A stretch of DNA of 64,000 nucleotides from an uncultured Clostridia bacterium (GCA_934182605.1 CAKPRQ010000006.1:1-64000), one strand, 5' to 3'; numbered from the stretch's first letter, positions 1 through 9,506 are shown. The notes: generated from the sequence alone by a model not told the origin. Made by a program: numbers and translations.

Positions 1-318
1 ACAAGATTATACATAGGTGAAATATTCGCTAATAAAATAAAGATATTTTTTAGTGAAATATTCAAAAAATATTGACACTGTTTAGTTTTTCTTATTTAAT
101 ATTATACAAATAAATTGTATCTTAGAAAACTATATTTTCAAAATTTCCAATCATAATAATAGTTTTTCTTTAAATAATTGAATTATTCCTCTCAGTCAAA
201 GTCTATTTTTTCTTTGAAATTTATAGCATTTAAAGTAAAATACCCAACTATTATTTTATAATAGTTAATCTTTTCTATAAATTTTCCTTATTCTTTTGCT
301 CTAATACTATTCTATTTG
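1..318. other. Gene-free AT-rich left edge
   Basis: I see no credible gene here. An 11-bp direct repeat, GTGAAATATTC, occurs at 17-27 and 53-63. A sigma-A-like plus-strand promoter could be read as TTGACA at 72-77 and TTTAAT at 95-100 with a 17-nt spacer, but no plus-strand gene follows it, so it may be chance in AT-rich DNA or drive an untranslated transcript. Confidence 0.35.
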
Positions 319-627
319 TTATAAAGAATAGGATTTAACATTTATCCATGTCTTTTTAATTGCTGACTCCAATACACTTTCAATAACATAGTCGATTTTG
401 GTAGCAAAACGAAAATCAGTATCAGGACATGTTTTATTTTTTATATTATTTAACATTACTTGAGCATCCAATGTTTTTAATTCTTCATATCCAATACAAA
501 ACCAACCTTGTTTGTCCGAAATAACAGTCGAAAAACCATTTTCACCGGATTTATAGATTTGAATTTCATTCATTCGTTCCATAGAAAATCTAATGGCTCC
601 TTTTGTAAATTGAATTTCAAATTGCAT
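319..627 (-). CDS. Hypothetical protein overlapping a RhuM remnant
   Basis: A 102-residue ORF that I do not recognise. It has no signal peptide or membrane segment, and is mixed charged and hydrophobic with a Trp near each half (QGWFCIGYEELK, KKTWINVK). Its ATG lies inside the last codons of the upstream RhuM-like gene, an 11-nt overlap, so the two could be translationally coupled. The upstream gene stops just where RhuM proteins normally continue, so this ORF may be foreign sequence joined at a deletion point. No ribosome binding site other than the AAAAGGA within the upstream gene is visible. Function unknown; it may be a protein fragment. Confidence 0.4.
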   Translation of the reverse strand: MQFEIQFTKGAIRFSMERMNEIQIYKSGENGFSTVISDKQGWFCIGYEELKTLDAQVMLNNIKNKTCPDTDFRFATKIDYVIESVLESAIKKTWINVKSYSL

Positions 628-970
628 ATCCTTTTAACATATAATCTTTTAAGATTTTATTTGCCCATTGTCTGAAAATCACGCCATTTTTTGATTTAAC
701 CCTATATCCAACAGATATTATAACATCTAAGTTATATATTTTTGATTTTCTTCCACCTGTACTTTTGTCGGAAATTCCGACAGAAGTTTTTTCATCAAGT
801 TCTCCTTCTTTAAAAATATTATTGATATGTTCACTTATTGTTGCATGTTTCACTCCAAATAATTCTTCCATCTGTGCTTGTATAAGCCATACAGTCTCAT
901 CTTTTAAATTAACTTCTAACTTTACCCCTTGATTTTCAAACAAAATAATTTCATTCTTTTTTTCGTCCAT
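617..970 (-). pseudogene. RhuM-family protein, N-terminal part only
   Basis: The 117 residues match the N-terminal region of RhuM/virulence-protein family members: residues about 25-60 (TVWLIQAQMEELFGVKHATI and following) form the helix-turn-helix-like part, followed by GGRKSKIYNLDVIISVGYRVKS and FRQWANKILKDYMLKGYAI. Full-length RhuM proteins are usually about 300 residues and continue straight after KGYAI, so the C-terminal part is missing; a TGA stop follows directly. RhuM genes are found in genomic islands and often near restriction systems (family knowledge); their function is unclear. Start: ATG at 970 with AAAGGATG upstream. Most likely a truncated remnant that may still make a short DNA-binding protein. 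Confidence 0.7.
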
Positions 971-1177
971 AATAACACATCCTTTTATATAAATATTTAG
1001 CTCTTATTATATATGTTTCTGTATAATTAATTACATTTGTTTGTAGCAGAACTATTGTTTGTATTTTATGATAAAACGAGTATCTTTGTCAATACTTTTA
1101 CATAAATTGATGAAAAAAATTTTTACATAATGTTTTTTAATCTAAGTGACAACTTACTATTTTTCTACTCAAACTTA

Positions 1178-1783
1178 CTAGTAACCCATTTTTATAGACA
1201 TATTTACATACTTTAATAAATTTTCATCAGTCTCGGATTTAAGCATGTAAGAACCTAATAAAAGTTTATCCATTTCTCCTATTTCTAAATTAATGTATCC
1301 ATCATTCTTATATTTTTGCATATCGTCTCTTTCTAAATTATAATTATTTCCCTTAATGCCATTATTCATAAAAAATTGTACGTCTTCTTCTAGATTTTCA
1401 TATTTTAATAATACAACAATATTCGTTTTCAAAACTCCTTTTAAACTTTCAATATTTATAAATGGATATTCGTTTTTTTCTATTACAAGAACACTATCTT
1501 CACTAATAGTACTTAAATCATTTCCGTTTAAATCATTTATTCTAACAACTTTTTTAGCCACTACATTGCCCTTTTCATTATATTCCAATTCATTATTTAA
1601 TAACGTATTTCTAGTTTTTGAAAGATCAGCAAGGACTCTTCCTTCCTCATCATATACTATTAGTGAATTAGGATCATTTATATCTATATTTGCTTCTTCT
1701 TTATTTAAATATATTGTATTTATAAAAAAATATATAAGTAATATTATAACAGCAATAATTATCACAACAAACCACTTTTTCAT
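1178..1783 (-). CDS. Membrane-anchored hypothetical protein
   Basis: 201 residues. I place the start at 1783 (MKKWFVV...) because GGAGGA lies 8 nt upstream; an in-frame Met farther upstream has no such site. Residues about 4-25 form one hydrophobic segment (WFVVIIIAVIILLIYFFI) after two lysines, so the protein is probably anchored by its N-terminus with about 175 residues outside. The outer part contains short beta-like stretches (SLIVYDEEGRVLADLSKTR, NSVLVIEKNE-like) but no motif I recognise. It stands alone, 77 nt after the oxidoreductase gene end, in the same direction. Function unknown. Confidence 0.6.
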   Translation of the reverse strand: MKKWFVVIIIAVIILLIYFFINTIYLNKEEANIDINDPNSLIVYDEEGRVLADLSKTRNTLLNNELEYNEKGNVVAKKVVRINDLNGNDLSTISEDSVLVIEKNEYPFINIESLKGVLKTNIVVLLKYENLEEDVQFFMNNGIKGNNYNLERDDMQKYKNDGYINLEIGEMDKLLLGSYMLKSETDENLLKYVNMSIKMGY

Positions 1784-1860
1784 ATAAAAATCCTCCATTT
1801 TTATTAATATACTACATAATTTTACCATACGTTTCAAATCATTTCCAAGTAAACCATCTA

Positions 1861-3057
1861 TTAATCATTTAAAAAATTCAATATATTTTCAGCCGTATCT
1901 CTACCAGAACGACAAGCAAAAGCAACTGTGGCTTTAGTACCAATTAAATCTCCACATGCAAATATTCCTTTTTTAGAAGTCATATTATTTTCATCTACTT
2001 TTACATATCCCTTTTCATTCAACTCTAATTCAAAATCTTGTATAAAAGTTTTATCAATTTTAGAACCAATTGCAGAAACAATATAATCAGCATTAATACT
2101 ATAATTACTATTTGGAATATCTTTTAAAGTTCTATTTTCGTCTGTTTCAGTTTTTATACACTCAATTTTATTATTACAAATTTTAAGTGGTTTTGTATTA
2201 AAAATAAATTTAATCCCTTCGTTTTTAGCTTCTTCAATTTCATTTTTTTCAGCAGGCATTTCATTTTCACTTCTTCTATATAAAACAATTACCTCTTTAG
2301 CATCTAATTTTTTAATAGTTCTAGCAGCATCCATTGCAACATTCCCACCGCCAATAATAACAACAGTTTTATCTATATATTTTGGATGATTATTTTCTTT
2401 TAACAATGTATTAGCTTGATATACATATTCTAAATCTTCGCCTTCTATATTTAATTTAATTGGTTCATTTGCACCAGTAGAGAGTAAAATTGCATTATAG
2501 TTATTTATATTTGGAATGAATGATTTATTTTCTATTTTAACTCCTAAATCTAATATATTTTGTATTACATTTTTAACTATATTTTTATCTAATCTAAATT
2601 CAGGAATACCATGAACAAGTAAGCCACCTAAATAATTTTCTTTCTCAAATATAGTAACATTAATTCCCTCACGAGCTAAAAAAGTTGTAGCAGTAAGTCC
2701 AGCAGGACCAGCTCCAATAATTGCAACAGAATAATTATTATAATCATCTTTTTTCTCATATTTAATATTATTCTTTAATGCAAAATCTCCAATAAATGCT
2801 TCAATTTTTCCAATTTGTACTGGTTCTCCTTTAATACCTCTAGTACAATTACCTTCACATTGTTTACTGTGTGGACATATTCTTCCACATATAGATGGCA
2901 TAATAGTAGTTTTACTTAATTCATTATAAGCTTCAATATATTTTTCTTGTTTAACAAAATTTATTATATCTGGAATATTATTTTCTAATGGACAATCCTT
3001 TACACAAGGTTTATTTTTACAATTTAAACAGTAATTTGTTAATTCTTCAATCTTCAT
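1861..3057 (-). CDS. GltD/NfnB-like NAD(P)-FAD oxidoreductase
   Basis: A 398-residue flavin oxidoreductase of the glutamate synthase small-subunit family. Cysteines at about 10, 13, 18, 22 and 57, 61, 67, 71 are placed as in the N-terminal two-[4Fe-4S] domain. An FAD-binding fold follows (VAIIGAGPAGL, about 111-121), then a second Rossmann fold for NAD(P)H (VVIIGGGNVAMDAAR, about 230-245), and the C-terminal FAD signature ACGDLIGTKATVAFA. Family members transfer electrons from NADPH to a partner (glutamate synthase large subunit, NfnA ferredoxin:NADP reductase) or act alone. No gltB or nfnA neighbour is visible, so the partner and exact reaction are open. The start has AGAGGTAAT 6-8 nt upstream. 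It lies 25 nt after addA and may share its transcript. Confidence 0.8.
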   Translation of the reverse strand: MKIEELTNYCLNCKNKPCVKDCPLENNIPDIINFVKQEKYIEAYNELSKTTIMPSICGRICPHSKQCEGNCTRGIKGEPVQIGKIEAFIGDFALKNNIKYEKKDDYNNYSVAIIGAGPAGLTATTFLAREGINVTIFEKENYLGGLLVHGIPEFRLDKNIVKNVIQNILDLGVKIENKSFIPNINNYNAILLSTGANEPIKLNIEGEDLEYVYQANTLLKENNHPKYIDKTVVIIGGGNVAMDAARTIKKLDAKEVIVLYRRSENEMPAEKNEIEEAKNEGIKFIFNTKPLKICNNKIECIKTETDENRTLKDIPNSNYSINADYIVSAIGSKIDKTFIQDFELELNEKGYVKVDENNMTSKKGIFACGDLIGTKATVAFACRSGRDTAENILNFLND

Positions 3058-3082
3058 TTTTATATTACCTCTTTAAGTTTTT

Positions 3083-6000
3083 TTATTCTGCACTTAATAG
3101 CAATTCTCTATTCAAACAAGTAGAGTACAAATAAATTTCTTTTACTTCTTTTTTAGTCCCCGCTTCTAGCGCTTCTTTATACAAAAACAATTGTTCTCTA
3201 TGTCTGTTTATTAAAGTTTCTTCTTCGCCTATTTTCACATTATCAGTCTTATAATCTACTAAAACTAACTTGCCATCCGCTTCTTCAAAATATAAATCTA
3301 TAATTCCTTGCACCAGTATATTTTCATCTAAATCTTTTATATCTTTATATATTTTCTTAACATCTATGTTCATATAAAATGGTGTTTCAGTATAAATTTT
3401 TTTAGCATTTCTTATTCTTTTGGCAAAGTCAGAATTTATAAATCTATATATCTTTTGAATATCTATTACTTCTGCTTGTTCTTTAGTTATAATTTCTTGT
3501 TTTATATAATTTTCTATTTCTTCTTCTAAACTTTCTATCGTATAATCTTTTCTAAAATCTAATTTTTGAAACAGTAAATGAGTTACACTTCCAATTTCAG
3601 CTTTTGTAAATTTACTTTCTGTATTCATAAATTTAGGTTTTTCTAATGTAAATTTATTTGTTATAAAATATTCCTTCTTATCTAAATTACTATTAAAATC
3701 TTGATTTTCAATATTATCATTATTTTCTTTATTATTCATATTTTCTTTTAATAATTCTTTTAAAGTTGTTACAGATATTTTACTTTGTATAGTTGTCAAT
3801 CTTTCCCTTTTATATTTATATAATAATAATTTCTCTATTTTCTCATAATCGTCTTTATTAAATTTATATGTTTTTAAAAATTCCTTTATATTACTATTAC
3901 TTTCTTCTATTTCTGTATTAAAATTTTTATACTTACTTACAATTTTATTTAAATCTAAAAAAACAATATCTATAGAATTATTCATGTTTTCTGTATCATT
4001 TAAGTATGCAAGCTCTAACCAATCAAGAAAATTAGTATATTTTTTTAATAACAAACTATTTATATTTTCTCCTTTTGACATTTCTAATAATAATTTCTTT
4101 TCTTCTAATTTTTTCTTGGCGTCTTTTGTAGCACCTGTTATAATCAACCTCTCTTTAGGTCTTGTTAATGCCACATATAATATTCTCATTTCTTCAGATA
4201 AACTATCATCTTTTAATCTTATTTTTAAAGCCTCTTTTGCCAATGTACTATACTCTATTTTTCTATCATAATTTATATATTTAGGACCTATACCTAAATC
4301 TTGATGTAATAATATATTATCATTTAAATCCTTTAAATTAAATTTTTTACCTGTACCACTTAAAAATACTATAGGAAATTCTAATCCCTTACTTTTATGA
4401 ATACTCATAATTCTTACTACATTATCATTTTCACCAATTAATTTAGCATTTTCTAATTCGCCTTCATTTTTTTTCAACTTATCTATAAATTTAATAAAAT
4501 TATATAATCCTTTAAAACTTGCTTTTTCATACTGTTTTGCTCTTTCAAATAACATTTTTAAATTAGCAACTTTTAACGCTCCATCATTCATCATACTTAC
4601 ATAATTATAATAACCTGTATCCATATATAGTTTCCATATAAATTCATCTAATGGAATATATCTCACTACATCTTGCCAATTTTGTAATTTATTTAAGAAA
4701 TTTATTACTTTATTTTCCAGCTCTGGTTTACCATCGTTTTTAAACTCTTTCATACTCTCATAAAAAGTAGTCTTTATATTACCTAATCTTATTTCTAACA
4801 ATTCATTATCATCAAAATCGCCTATATAACTTCTTAAAACACTTACTAAAGGTATGTCTTGCATAGGATTATCTATTATTTTTAATAAATTTAAAACAGT
4901 TTCTATTTCTATGCTTTCTAAATATTTTTGTGAATTATCACTAAAAACAGGTATATTTAATTTAAAAATTTCTTTTTCAAAAATAGGTGCTACACTACTA
5001 GTAGAACGCAATAATATTACGAAATCTTTATAAGTTACAGGTCTATATTTTTTTAATTCCTTATCCCATACATTATATCTACTATCTATAATCTCTTTAA
5101 TTCTAAAAGCTACATATCTAGCTTCTATCTCTATTTTTTCCAAATTTTCTTGAATATCTTCTACAATATTACTTATACTATCTTCTGTTTCTTCCTCTTC
5201 ATATTCATTTATATCTTCATCTTCTTCAACCTCTATATCTTTAGTATCTATAATTTCCAAAATCATTTTACCTGCATAATCAACTTCACTCTCTGGTGTT
5301 TCAAATGATGCAGTAAAGTTTAAATATTCATCCTTAGTATAATCTATATTTCCAACTTGTTTACTCATAATATTTTTAAAAACTAAATTTGCAAATTCTA
5401 ATACTAATTCTCTACTTCTAAAATTATTGAACAACTGAATTTTTTGATTCAAATCGTTTTCATTTATATCTTCTTGTAATTTAAAAGTATTGTATTTTTC
5501 TAAAAATAATTCTGGTCTTGCTTGTCTAAAACGATATATACTTTGCTTAACATCTCCTACCATAAACATATTTTGGCCATTTGATATAGCGGATAAAATA
5601 CATTCTTGAACTGAATTACTATCTTGGTATTCGTCTATTGCAATTTCTTGAAATTTCTCTTTATACTTATTTGCCGCTTCTGTTGGAATATATTTACCTG
5701 TTTCTTTATCTTTCTTTACTAATATTTGTAGTGCATAATGCTCAATATCATTAAAATCTATAATATTTTTGCTTTGTTTCTTATTTTTTAAAATTTCCAT
5801 AAATTTTAAAATCACTTCTTGCAAATATATTAAAATATTATGCATTTCATTAATATCTTTATTAGCATTTTTAGAATCTGTAACTATTAATTTTTTTATT
5901 AAATCTTTATATCCTGTATTTATGTTCGACCTTATAATTTTAGAATTTTCTTTAATATCGCTTTCTATTTTCTTATCAGTAGGCCAACGCTTAAAGTCTA

Positions 6001-6826
6001 ATGTTGGTAAAATATTATATGCTAAATCCCAAGAAGCTAAAGCTTTTAAACCTCTTTCATATTCATCTATATCTAATAAAACAGTATCATAATACTTTTT
6101 TAAATCTTCATCTTGATCTAAAGCATTTAAAACTACTCGTAATTCCGCTATATTTCTCTCTATATTCTCTTTAATATAATTTAATATTATATTTCCCCAT
6201 TCAGTTTTACTAAAATCTATATCTAATTTATCTTCTAAATTAAATTTATTTACATTATCTTTTAACCATTCTTCTGGGAAAGGAGAACTTTGTATAAAAT
6301 TATATATTTTTAATATAATTTCTTTTAACTTTTCATCTCCTCTATATCCAGTATATATTTCTGTTAATTTAATAAAGTCCTCATTATTTTCTTCATACAA
6401 TTCTTCAAATAAATCGTCTATCACTTCTAGCTTTAAAAGTTCTAATTCTGAAGAATCTCCTATTCTAAAGTCAGGTGATATTCCTATTTCAAAGAAATTA
6501 TTTTTAATAACACTTAAACAGAAAGAATGTATAGTTGATATATTTGATTTATTAAGTAATATAATTTGTTTTTGCAAATCTTCATTATTCGGTTCTTCTT
6601 CTAATTTCTTATTAATTGCATCTAATATCCTCTCACGTATTTCAGAAGCAGCAGCATTTGTAAATGTTACCACTAATAATTTATCTATATCTACTTTATC
6701 TTTTATTATTTTTTGAATAATTCTTTCTACTAACACAGCTGTCTTACCACTTCCAGCGGCAGCTGCTACTAATATGTTTCTATTTTTCGTTTCTATTGCT
6801 TCTAATTGATTTTTAGTCCACTTCAT
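3083..6826 (-). CDS. addA: ATP-dependent helicase/nuclease subunit A (AddA)
   Basis: 1247 residues, the usual length for AddA. Together with AddB it forms the Gram-positive RecBCD equivalent that resects double-strand breaks for recombination. UvrD-type helicase motifs are clear: Walker A AAAAGSGKTAVLVERI at 21-36, Walker B/DExx IAIDEYQDSN near 395, MSIHKSKGLEFPIVFL near 790 and EEMRILYVALTRPKERL near 860. The C-terminal RecB-type nuclease carries IIDLYFEEADGKLVLVDYKT (Asp and D-Y-K catalytic residues) near 1190-1205. The start ATG has GGAGAA 9 nt upstream. Unusually, addB is not directly upstream, where it normally sits; a transposase-family remnant is there instead. addB must lie elsewhere or be lost. 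Confidence 0.95.
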   Translation of the reverse strand: MKWTKNQLEAIETKNRNILVAAAAGSGKTAVLVERIIQKIIKDKVDIDKLLVVTFTNAAASEIRERILDAINKKLEEEPNNEDLQKQIILLNKSNISTIHSFCLSVIKNNFFEIGISPDFRIGDSSELELLKLEVIDDLFEELYEENNEDFIKLTEIYTGYRGDEKLKEIILKIYNFIQSSPFPEEWLKDNVNKFNLEDKLDIDFSKTEWGNIILNYIKENIERNIAELRVVLNALDQDEDLKKYYDTVLLDIDEYERGLKALASWDLAYNILPTLDFKRWPTDKKIESDIKENSKIIRSNINTGYKDLIKKLIVTDSKNANKDINEMHNILIYLQEVILKFMEILKNKKQSKNIIDFNDIEHYALQILVKKDKETGKYIPTEAANKYKEKFQEIAIDEYQDSNSVQECILSAISNGQNMFMVGDVKQSIYRFRQARPELFLEKYNTFKLQEDINENDLNQKIQLFNNFRSRELVLEFANLVFKNIMSKQVGNIDYTKDEYLNFTASFETPESEVDYAGKMILEIIDTKDIEVEEDEDINEYEEEETEDSISNIVEDIQENLEKIEIEARYVAFRIKEIIDSRYNVWDKELKKYRPVTYKDFVILLRSTSSVAPIFEKEIFKLNIPVFSDNSQKYLESIEIETVLNLLKIIDNPMQDIPLVSVLRSYIGDFDDNELLEIRLGNIKTTFYESMKEFKNDGKPELENKVINFLNKLQNWQDVVRYIPLDEFIWKLYMDTGYYNYVSMMNDGALKVANLKMLFERAKQYEKASFKGLYNFIKFIDKLKKNEGELENAKLIGENDNVVRIMSIHKSKGLEFPIVFLSGTGKKFNLKDLNDNILLHQDLGIGPKYINYDRKIEYSTLAKEALKIRLKDDSLSEEMRILYVALTRPKERLIITGATKDAKKKLEEKKLLLEMSKGENINSLLLKKYTNFLDWLELAYLNDTENMNNSIDIVFLDLNKIVSKYKNFNTEIEESNSNIKEFLKTYKFNKDDYEKIEKLLLYKYKRERLTTIQSKISVTTLKELLKENMNNKENNDNIENQDFNSNLDKKEYFITNKFTLEKPKFMNTESKFTKAEIGSVTHLLFQKLDFRKDYTIESLEEEIENYIKQEIITKEQAEVIDIQKIYRFINSDFAKRIRNAKKIYTETPFYMNIDVKKIYKDIKDLDENILVQGIIDLYFEEADGKLVLVDYKTDNVKIGEEETLINRHREQLFLYKEALEAGTKKEVKEIYLYSTCLNRELLLSAE

Positions 6827-6883
6827 AAATTCTTATTCTCCACTTTTTTATTTTTCTTTGTATATTTTACTATATAATATAAT

Positions 6884-6911
6884 AAATAGCAAGAAATATT
6901 TCTTGCTATTT
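6884..6911. terminator. 28-bp palindrome, probable two-way terminator
   Basis: A perfect palindrome, AAATAGCAAGAAAT followed by its complement, with AT-rich flanks on both sides. It sits between the transposase remnant (stop codon within the arm) and addA. It could end transcription arriving from upstream and so separate the remnant from addA. Confidence 0.55.
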
Positions 6912-7190
6912 GTTTAGTTTGAAATGAATACTAATTTTTTGTTTTAATAAATTTTGGGCTATTTCTTTTTTGCTTTCTATTCTACCTTCCGCCCTTCCTT
7001 CTGCCAAACCCTTTTCTTTTGCATATCTTTCATTTGCCTTTCTATCCATTTCTGCCATTTGTCTTCTGAAACTTGTTTCTACAACTTCTGGTATGCTAGA
7101 AAGCTCTTCATACTGTCTTATTGCTTCTTCTAAATTAAAATTCTTTTTGACTGCCATATTTCTAAATATTAAATCTGTCTTTGGTAAGGT
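6906..7190 (-). pseudogene. Remnant of Rpn/PD-(D/E)XK transposase-family protein
   Basis: The ORF from ATG 7157 gives 83 residues: EEAIRQYEELSSIPEVVETS, RRQMAEMDRKANERYAKEKG, then the AEGRAEGRIESKKEIAQNLL tail typical of the C-terminus of the recombination-promoting nuclease (Rpn/YhgA-like) family. Reading back through the same frame, the codons just before give ATLPKTDLIFRN, like the start of these proteins (usually PKxDxxFKxxFG). So the N-terminal dozen residues appear joined to the C-terminal tail, with the nuclease core of about 200 residues deleted. The end (KISIHFKLNK) also departs from the family. Probably non-functional. Confidence 0.65.
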
Positions 7191-7348
7191 AGCATTTTAT
7201 TATTTTTAAAATTTTTATTATAATTTAGTACTAAACTTATAAATGATTTATGCTAAAATAATACCACAAGCACTGCATTATGTCAAGAAAAATCGTATAT
7301 CAAAATCCTTCATTTTTTCTAATTTTTTTGAATTAATCCTATCTTTTA

Positions 7349-8632
7349 TTATGGTCTTAAAGACGTTATTGGAACAATATATATTCCTGTTTCTTTGTCT
7401 TGAACTACAGCTTCATAATGTCCCACAACAATACACATAAATTTTGGCTTTCTACTAACATTATTATAAAATTTTAAGAGACTTTTTTTAGCTTCTTCTA
7501 CTCCTCTTTCACTTAATTTGATTTCTACTGCCGCGTATTCCCCGTCTTTAAATTCTAATATTGCATCTACTTCATCTCCAGAAGAATTATCTCTAAAATG
7601 AAACAGTTGCCCATCTAAATAATTCATATATATTCTCAAATCTCTTTCAACAAGGGCCTCAAACATTAAACCAAATGTATTAAAATCATGTAATAATTTT
7701 TCTACAGTTAATCCTAAACTTGCACAAGAAAGTGATGGATCTACTAAATGTCTTTTTGGTGATTTTCCAATTCTTTTTGAAGAACGATAGTTGACACTAA
7801 ATGCTTCTTGGTTTGCTGTTAAATATAAACTATCTAAAACGTTTATATAATCAGCTACTGTTATCCTACTTTCTAACAAATCTTCTTCCCTTTCATATTC
7901 TTCAATATCTTTTACAATTGTGTCATTTCCTACTATACTTGATTCGTTTCGCGAAAGTGACCTTATTAACATTCTCATTTTATTTGAATCTCTTTTTTTA
8001 TCTTTTCTTTCGTTTATATCTTTATTAATTATAGATTCTATATAATTTCTAGGTATAACATCAATATCCGCTATATTTTTATCTATATTTTCAGGCCAAC
8101 CACCTCTTACAATATATTTTGCTAATTCATCAAGTTCAACTTTTCTAATGTATTTACCATTTACATTTCCTAGTAACATATCTGTTATTGAAACGTCTCC
8201 AGAAGAATCTCCAGATTCATATAAACTCATTGTGTTCATTTGCATAATTGCAATTCTTCCTGTTCCTGTATGAAATATTTCTTCTTCTTCATCCTGTTTT
8301 GCTAATGTAGTTGAGCCAGTTAGAATAAATTTTCCTTTATTGTGATCCATATCACATTCATGTCTCACAGAATCCCAAATACTAGGAACTAATTGCCATT
8401 CATCTATAAGTTGAGGGCGTTCTTCTTTAAAAATATATTTTGGGTCTACCATTGCTAAATCTCTAGAACCTTTTTCTGTCATATATATGACACTATTTGC
8501 GTGGTTTAACGATGTCCAAGTTTTTCCACACCATTTTGGTCCTTGAATAGAAATAGCCCCAAATATATTTAAATATCTAGTTATCTTATCATCTATTAAT
8601 CTTTTTTTATAATCTTTTCTTACTAAACTCAT
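7349..8632 (-). CDS. AAA ATPase with DUF4143 domain
   Basis: 427 residues of the common 'ATP-binding protein, DUF4143' family. Walker A GPKWCGKT at 31-38, Walker B-like RPQLIDEWQ near 73, and ILTGSTT sensor-like stretch near 103. The DUF4143 part (about 195 on) ends with EVDAILEFKDGEYAAVEIKL, a restriction-nuclease-like Asp...Glu-x-Lys arrangement. Family members are common in gut anaerobes and some archaea; the role is unproven, with toxin or defence functions suggested by patchy distribution. Start ATG with GAGGTG 6 nt upstream. Its promoter region contains three phased repeats (8664-8723), hinting at strong autoregulation. Confidence 0.85.
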   Translation of the reverse strand: MSLVRKDYKKRLIDDKITRYLNIFGAISIQGPKWCGKTWTSLNHANSVIYMTEKGSRDLAMVDPKYIFKEERPQLIDEWQLVPSIWDSVRHECDMDHNKGKFILTGSTTLAKQDEEEEIFHTGTGRIAIMQMNTMSLYESGDSSGDVSITDMLLGNVNGKYIRKVELDELAKYIVRGGWPENIDKNIADIDVIPRNYIESIINKDINERKDKKRDSNKMRMLIRSLSRNESSIVGNDTIVKDIEEYEREEDLLESRITVADYINVLDSLYLTANQEAFSVNYRSSKRIGKSPKRHLVDPSLSCASLGLTVEKLLHDFNTFGLMFEALVERDLRIYMNYLDGQLFHFRDNSSGDEVDAILEFKDGEYAAVEIKLSERGVEEAKKSLLKFYNNVSRKPKFMCIVVGHYEAVVQDKETGIYIVPITSLRP

Positions 8633-8663
8633 ATAATCACCTCATTACATATTATAGCACAGT

Positions 8664-8723
8664 ATTATACACTTTTCAATAGTTTCATTATACACTTTTC
8701 ACATTATTTATTATACGCTTTTC
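8664..8723 (-). promoter_or_regulatory. Three 23-bp-phased repeats in promoter region
   Basis: The 14-mer GAAAAGTGTATAAT (minus strand) occurs at 8664-8677 and 8687-8700, and as GAAAAGCGTATAAT at 8710-8723; start-to-start spacing is exactly 23 bp each time. Every copy contains a TATAAT that could serve as a -10 box, so the repeats overlap the promoter of the DUF4143 ATPase gene. Looks like an iterated operator, possibly for autoregulation. Confidence 0.7.
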
Positions 8724-8748
8724 CTGATTTTGTTATAATCAACTTAAA

Positions 8749-9312
8749 CTATTTCTTCTTTCTTACAGAATAACCAAACGTTCCTATTTTTTTACCTTGA
8801 GTATAATACCCTCCATTTGCATAACTTATAAGATTACACTTACTAATATCAAAAGCACCTTTTTCATCTATATATTGCTCATCAGCATCTATAGAAAGTA
8901 CTTCTGCCATAAACATATGATGACTCCCTAATTCTTTAATATCTATCACTTTACATTCTACAGAAACTGGACTTTCCTTTATAAGAGGACATTTTACAAA
9001 TTTAGCTTTTTCTTTAGTTAAATGCATTTCCTTGAATTTATCAAATTTAGCACCGCTTCTTACACCACACCAATCTGTAGCATAAACTAATTTTTCATTT
9101 GTTAAATTAATTGCAAATTCCATATTTTCTTTTATTAAATTATATGAATATCTTTCAGGTCTAACTGATATATATACTATAGCAGGATTAGTGTTTAAAA
9201 TACCTGTCCAAGCTACTGTCATTATATTTGATTTTTCCATTGTACCAGATGTTATTAAAACTGCTGGTAATGGATATATAAAGGTTCCTGCTTTCCAAAT
9301 TACTTTAGACAT
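8749..9312 (-). CDS. Flavin reductase family protein (flavoredoxin-like)
   Basis: 187 residues of the FMN-binding split-barrel flavin reductase family. Typical features are PAVLITSGTMEKSNIMTVAW at about 17-36 (FMN phosphate region), NPAIVYISVRPERYSYNLIK at about 42-61 and FAINLTNEKL. The C-terminal GYYTQGKKIGTFGYS is like flavoredoxin relatives of Clostridia and sulfate reducers. These bind FMN and pass electrons from NAD(P)H or a partner protein; the substrate cannot be told from sequence. Start ATG with AAAGGAT upstream. It stands alone, followed by hairpin element E1 upstream of its 5' side. Confidence 0.8.
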   Translation of the reverse strand: MSKVIWKAGTFIYPLPAVLITSGTMEKSNIMTVAWTGILNTNPAIVYISVRPERYSYNLIKENMEFAINLTNEKLVYATDWCGVRSGAKFDKFKEMHLTKEKAKFVKCPLIKESPVSVECKVIDIKELGSHHMFMAEVLSIDADEQYIDEKGAFDISKCNLISYANGGYYTQGKKIGTFGYSVRKKK

Positions 9313-9356
9313 AATAAAATCTTCAATCCTTTCACATATATTTTACACCATTAAAC

Positions 9357-9506
9357 GTTACAATTCAGTAAAGGAACATATAGTTTTAGCAAAATCGTGA
9401 TATATAGCTATTTGAGAGTCAAGACCCCGATTGTGTCACCCTAGCTATGTTTTGACTAAAAATAGATATATATCACGATTTTATAAAATAGTTACTGAAC
9501 AGTAAC
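9357..9506. repeat. Hairpin element E1 (type A)
   Basis: A 150-bp inverted-repeat element. The left end is GTTACAATTCAGTAA; the right end reads as GTTACTGTTCAGTAA on the other strand. Inner arms AAAATCGTGATATATAGCTA pair with TATATATCACGATTTTA, and the hairpin continues through AGTCAAGAC/GTTTTGACT to a loop with GATTGTGTCACCCTAGCTAT. TTAAAC lies on the left and TTTAAAC near the right edge, a possible but imprecise target duplication. Confidence 0.8.

Noticed and set aside
1356..1787. 143-residue plus-strand ORF opposite the membrane-anchored unknown
   Set aside because: Ser/Phe/Ile-rich shadow of AT-rich minus-strand codons; no start signals.
8664..8723. CRISPR array
   Set aside because: Repeats are only 14 bp with 9-bp gaps, lie in a promoter, and no cas genes are near.
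9357..9506. tRNA or rRNA gene in the hairpin elements
   Set aside because: Single long stem with no cloverleaf, CCA or anticodon arm; repeated in several intergenic regions.
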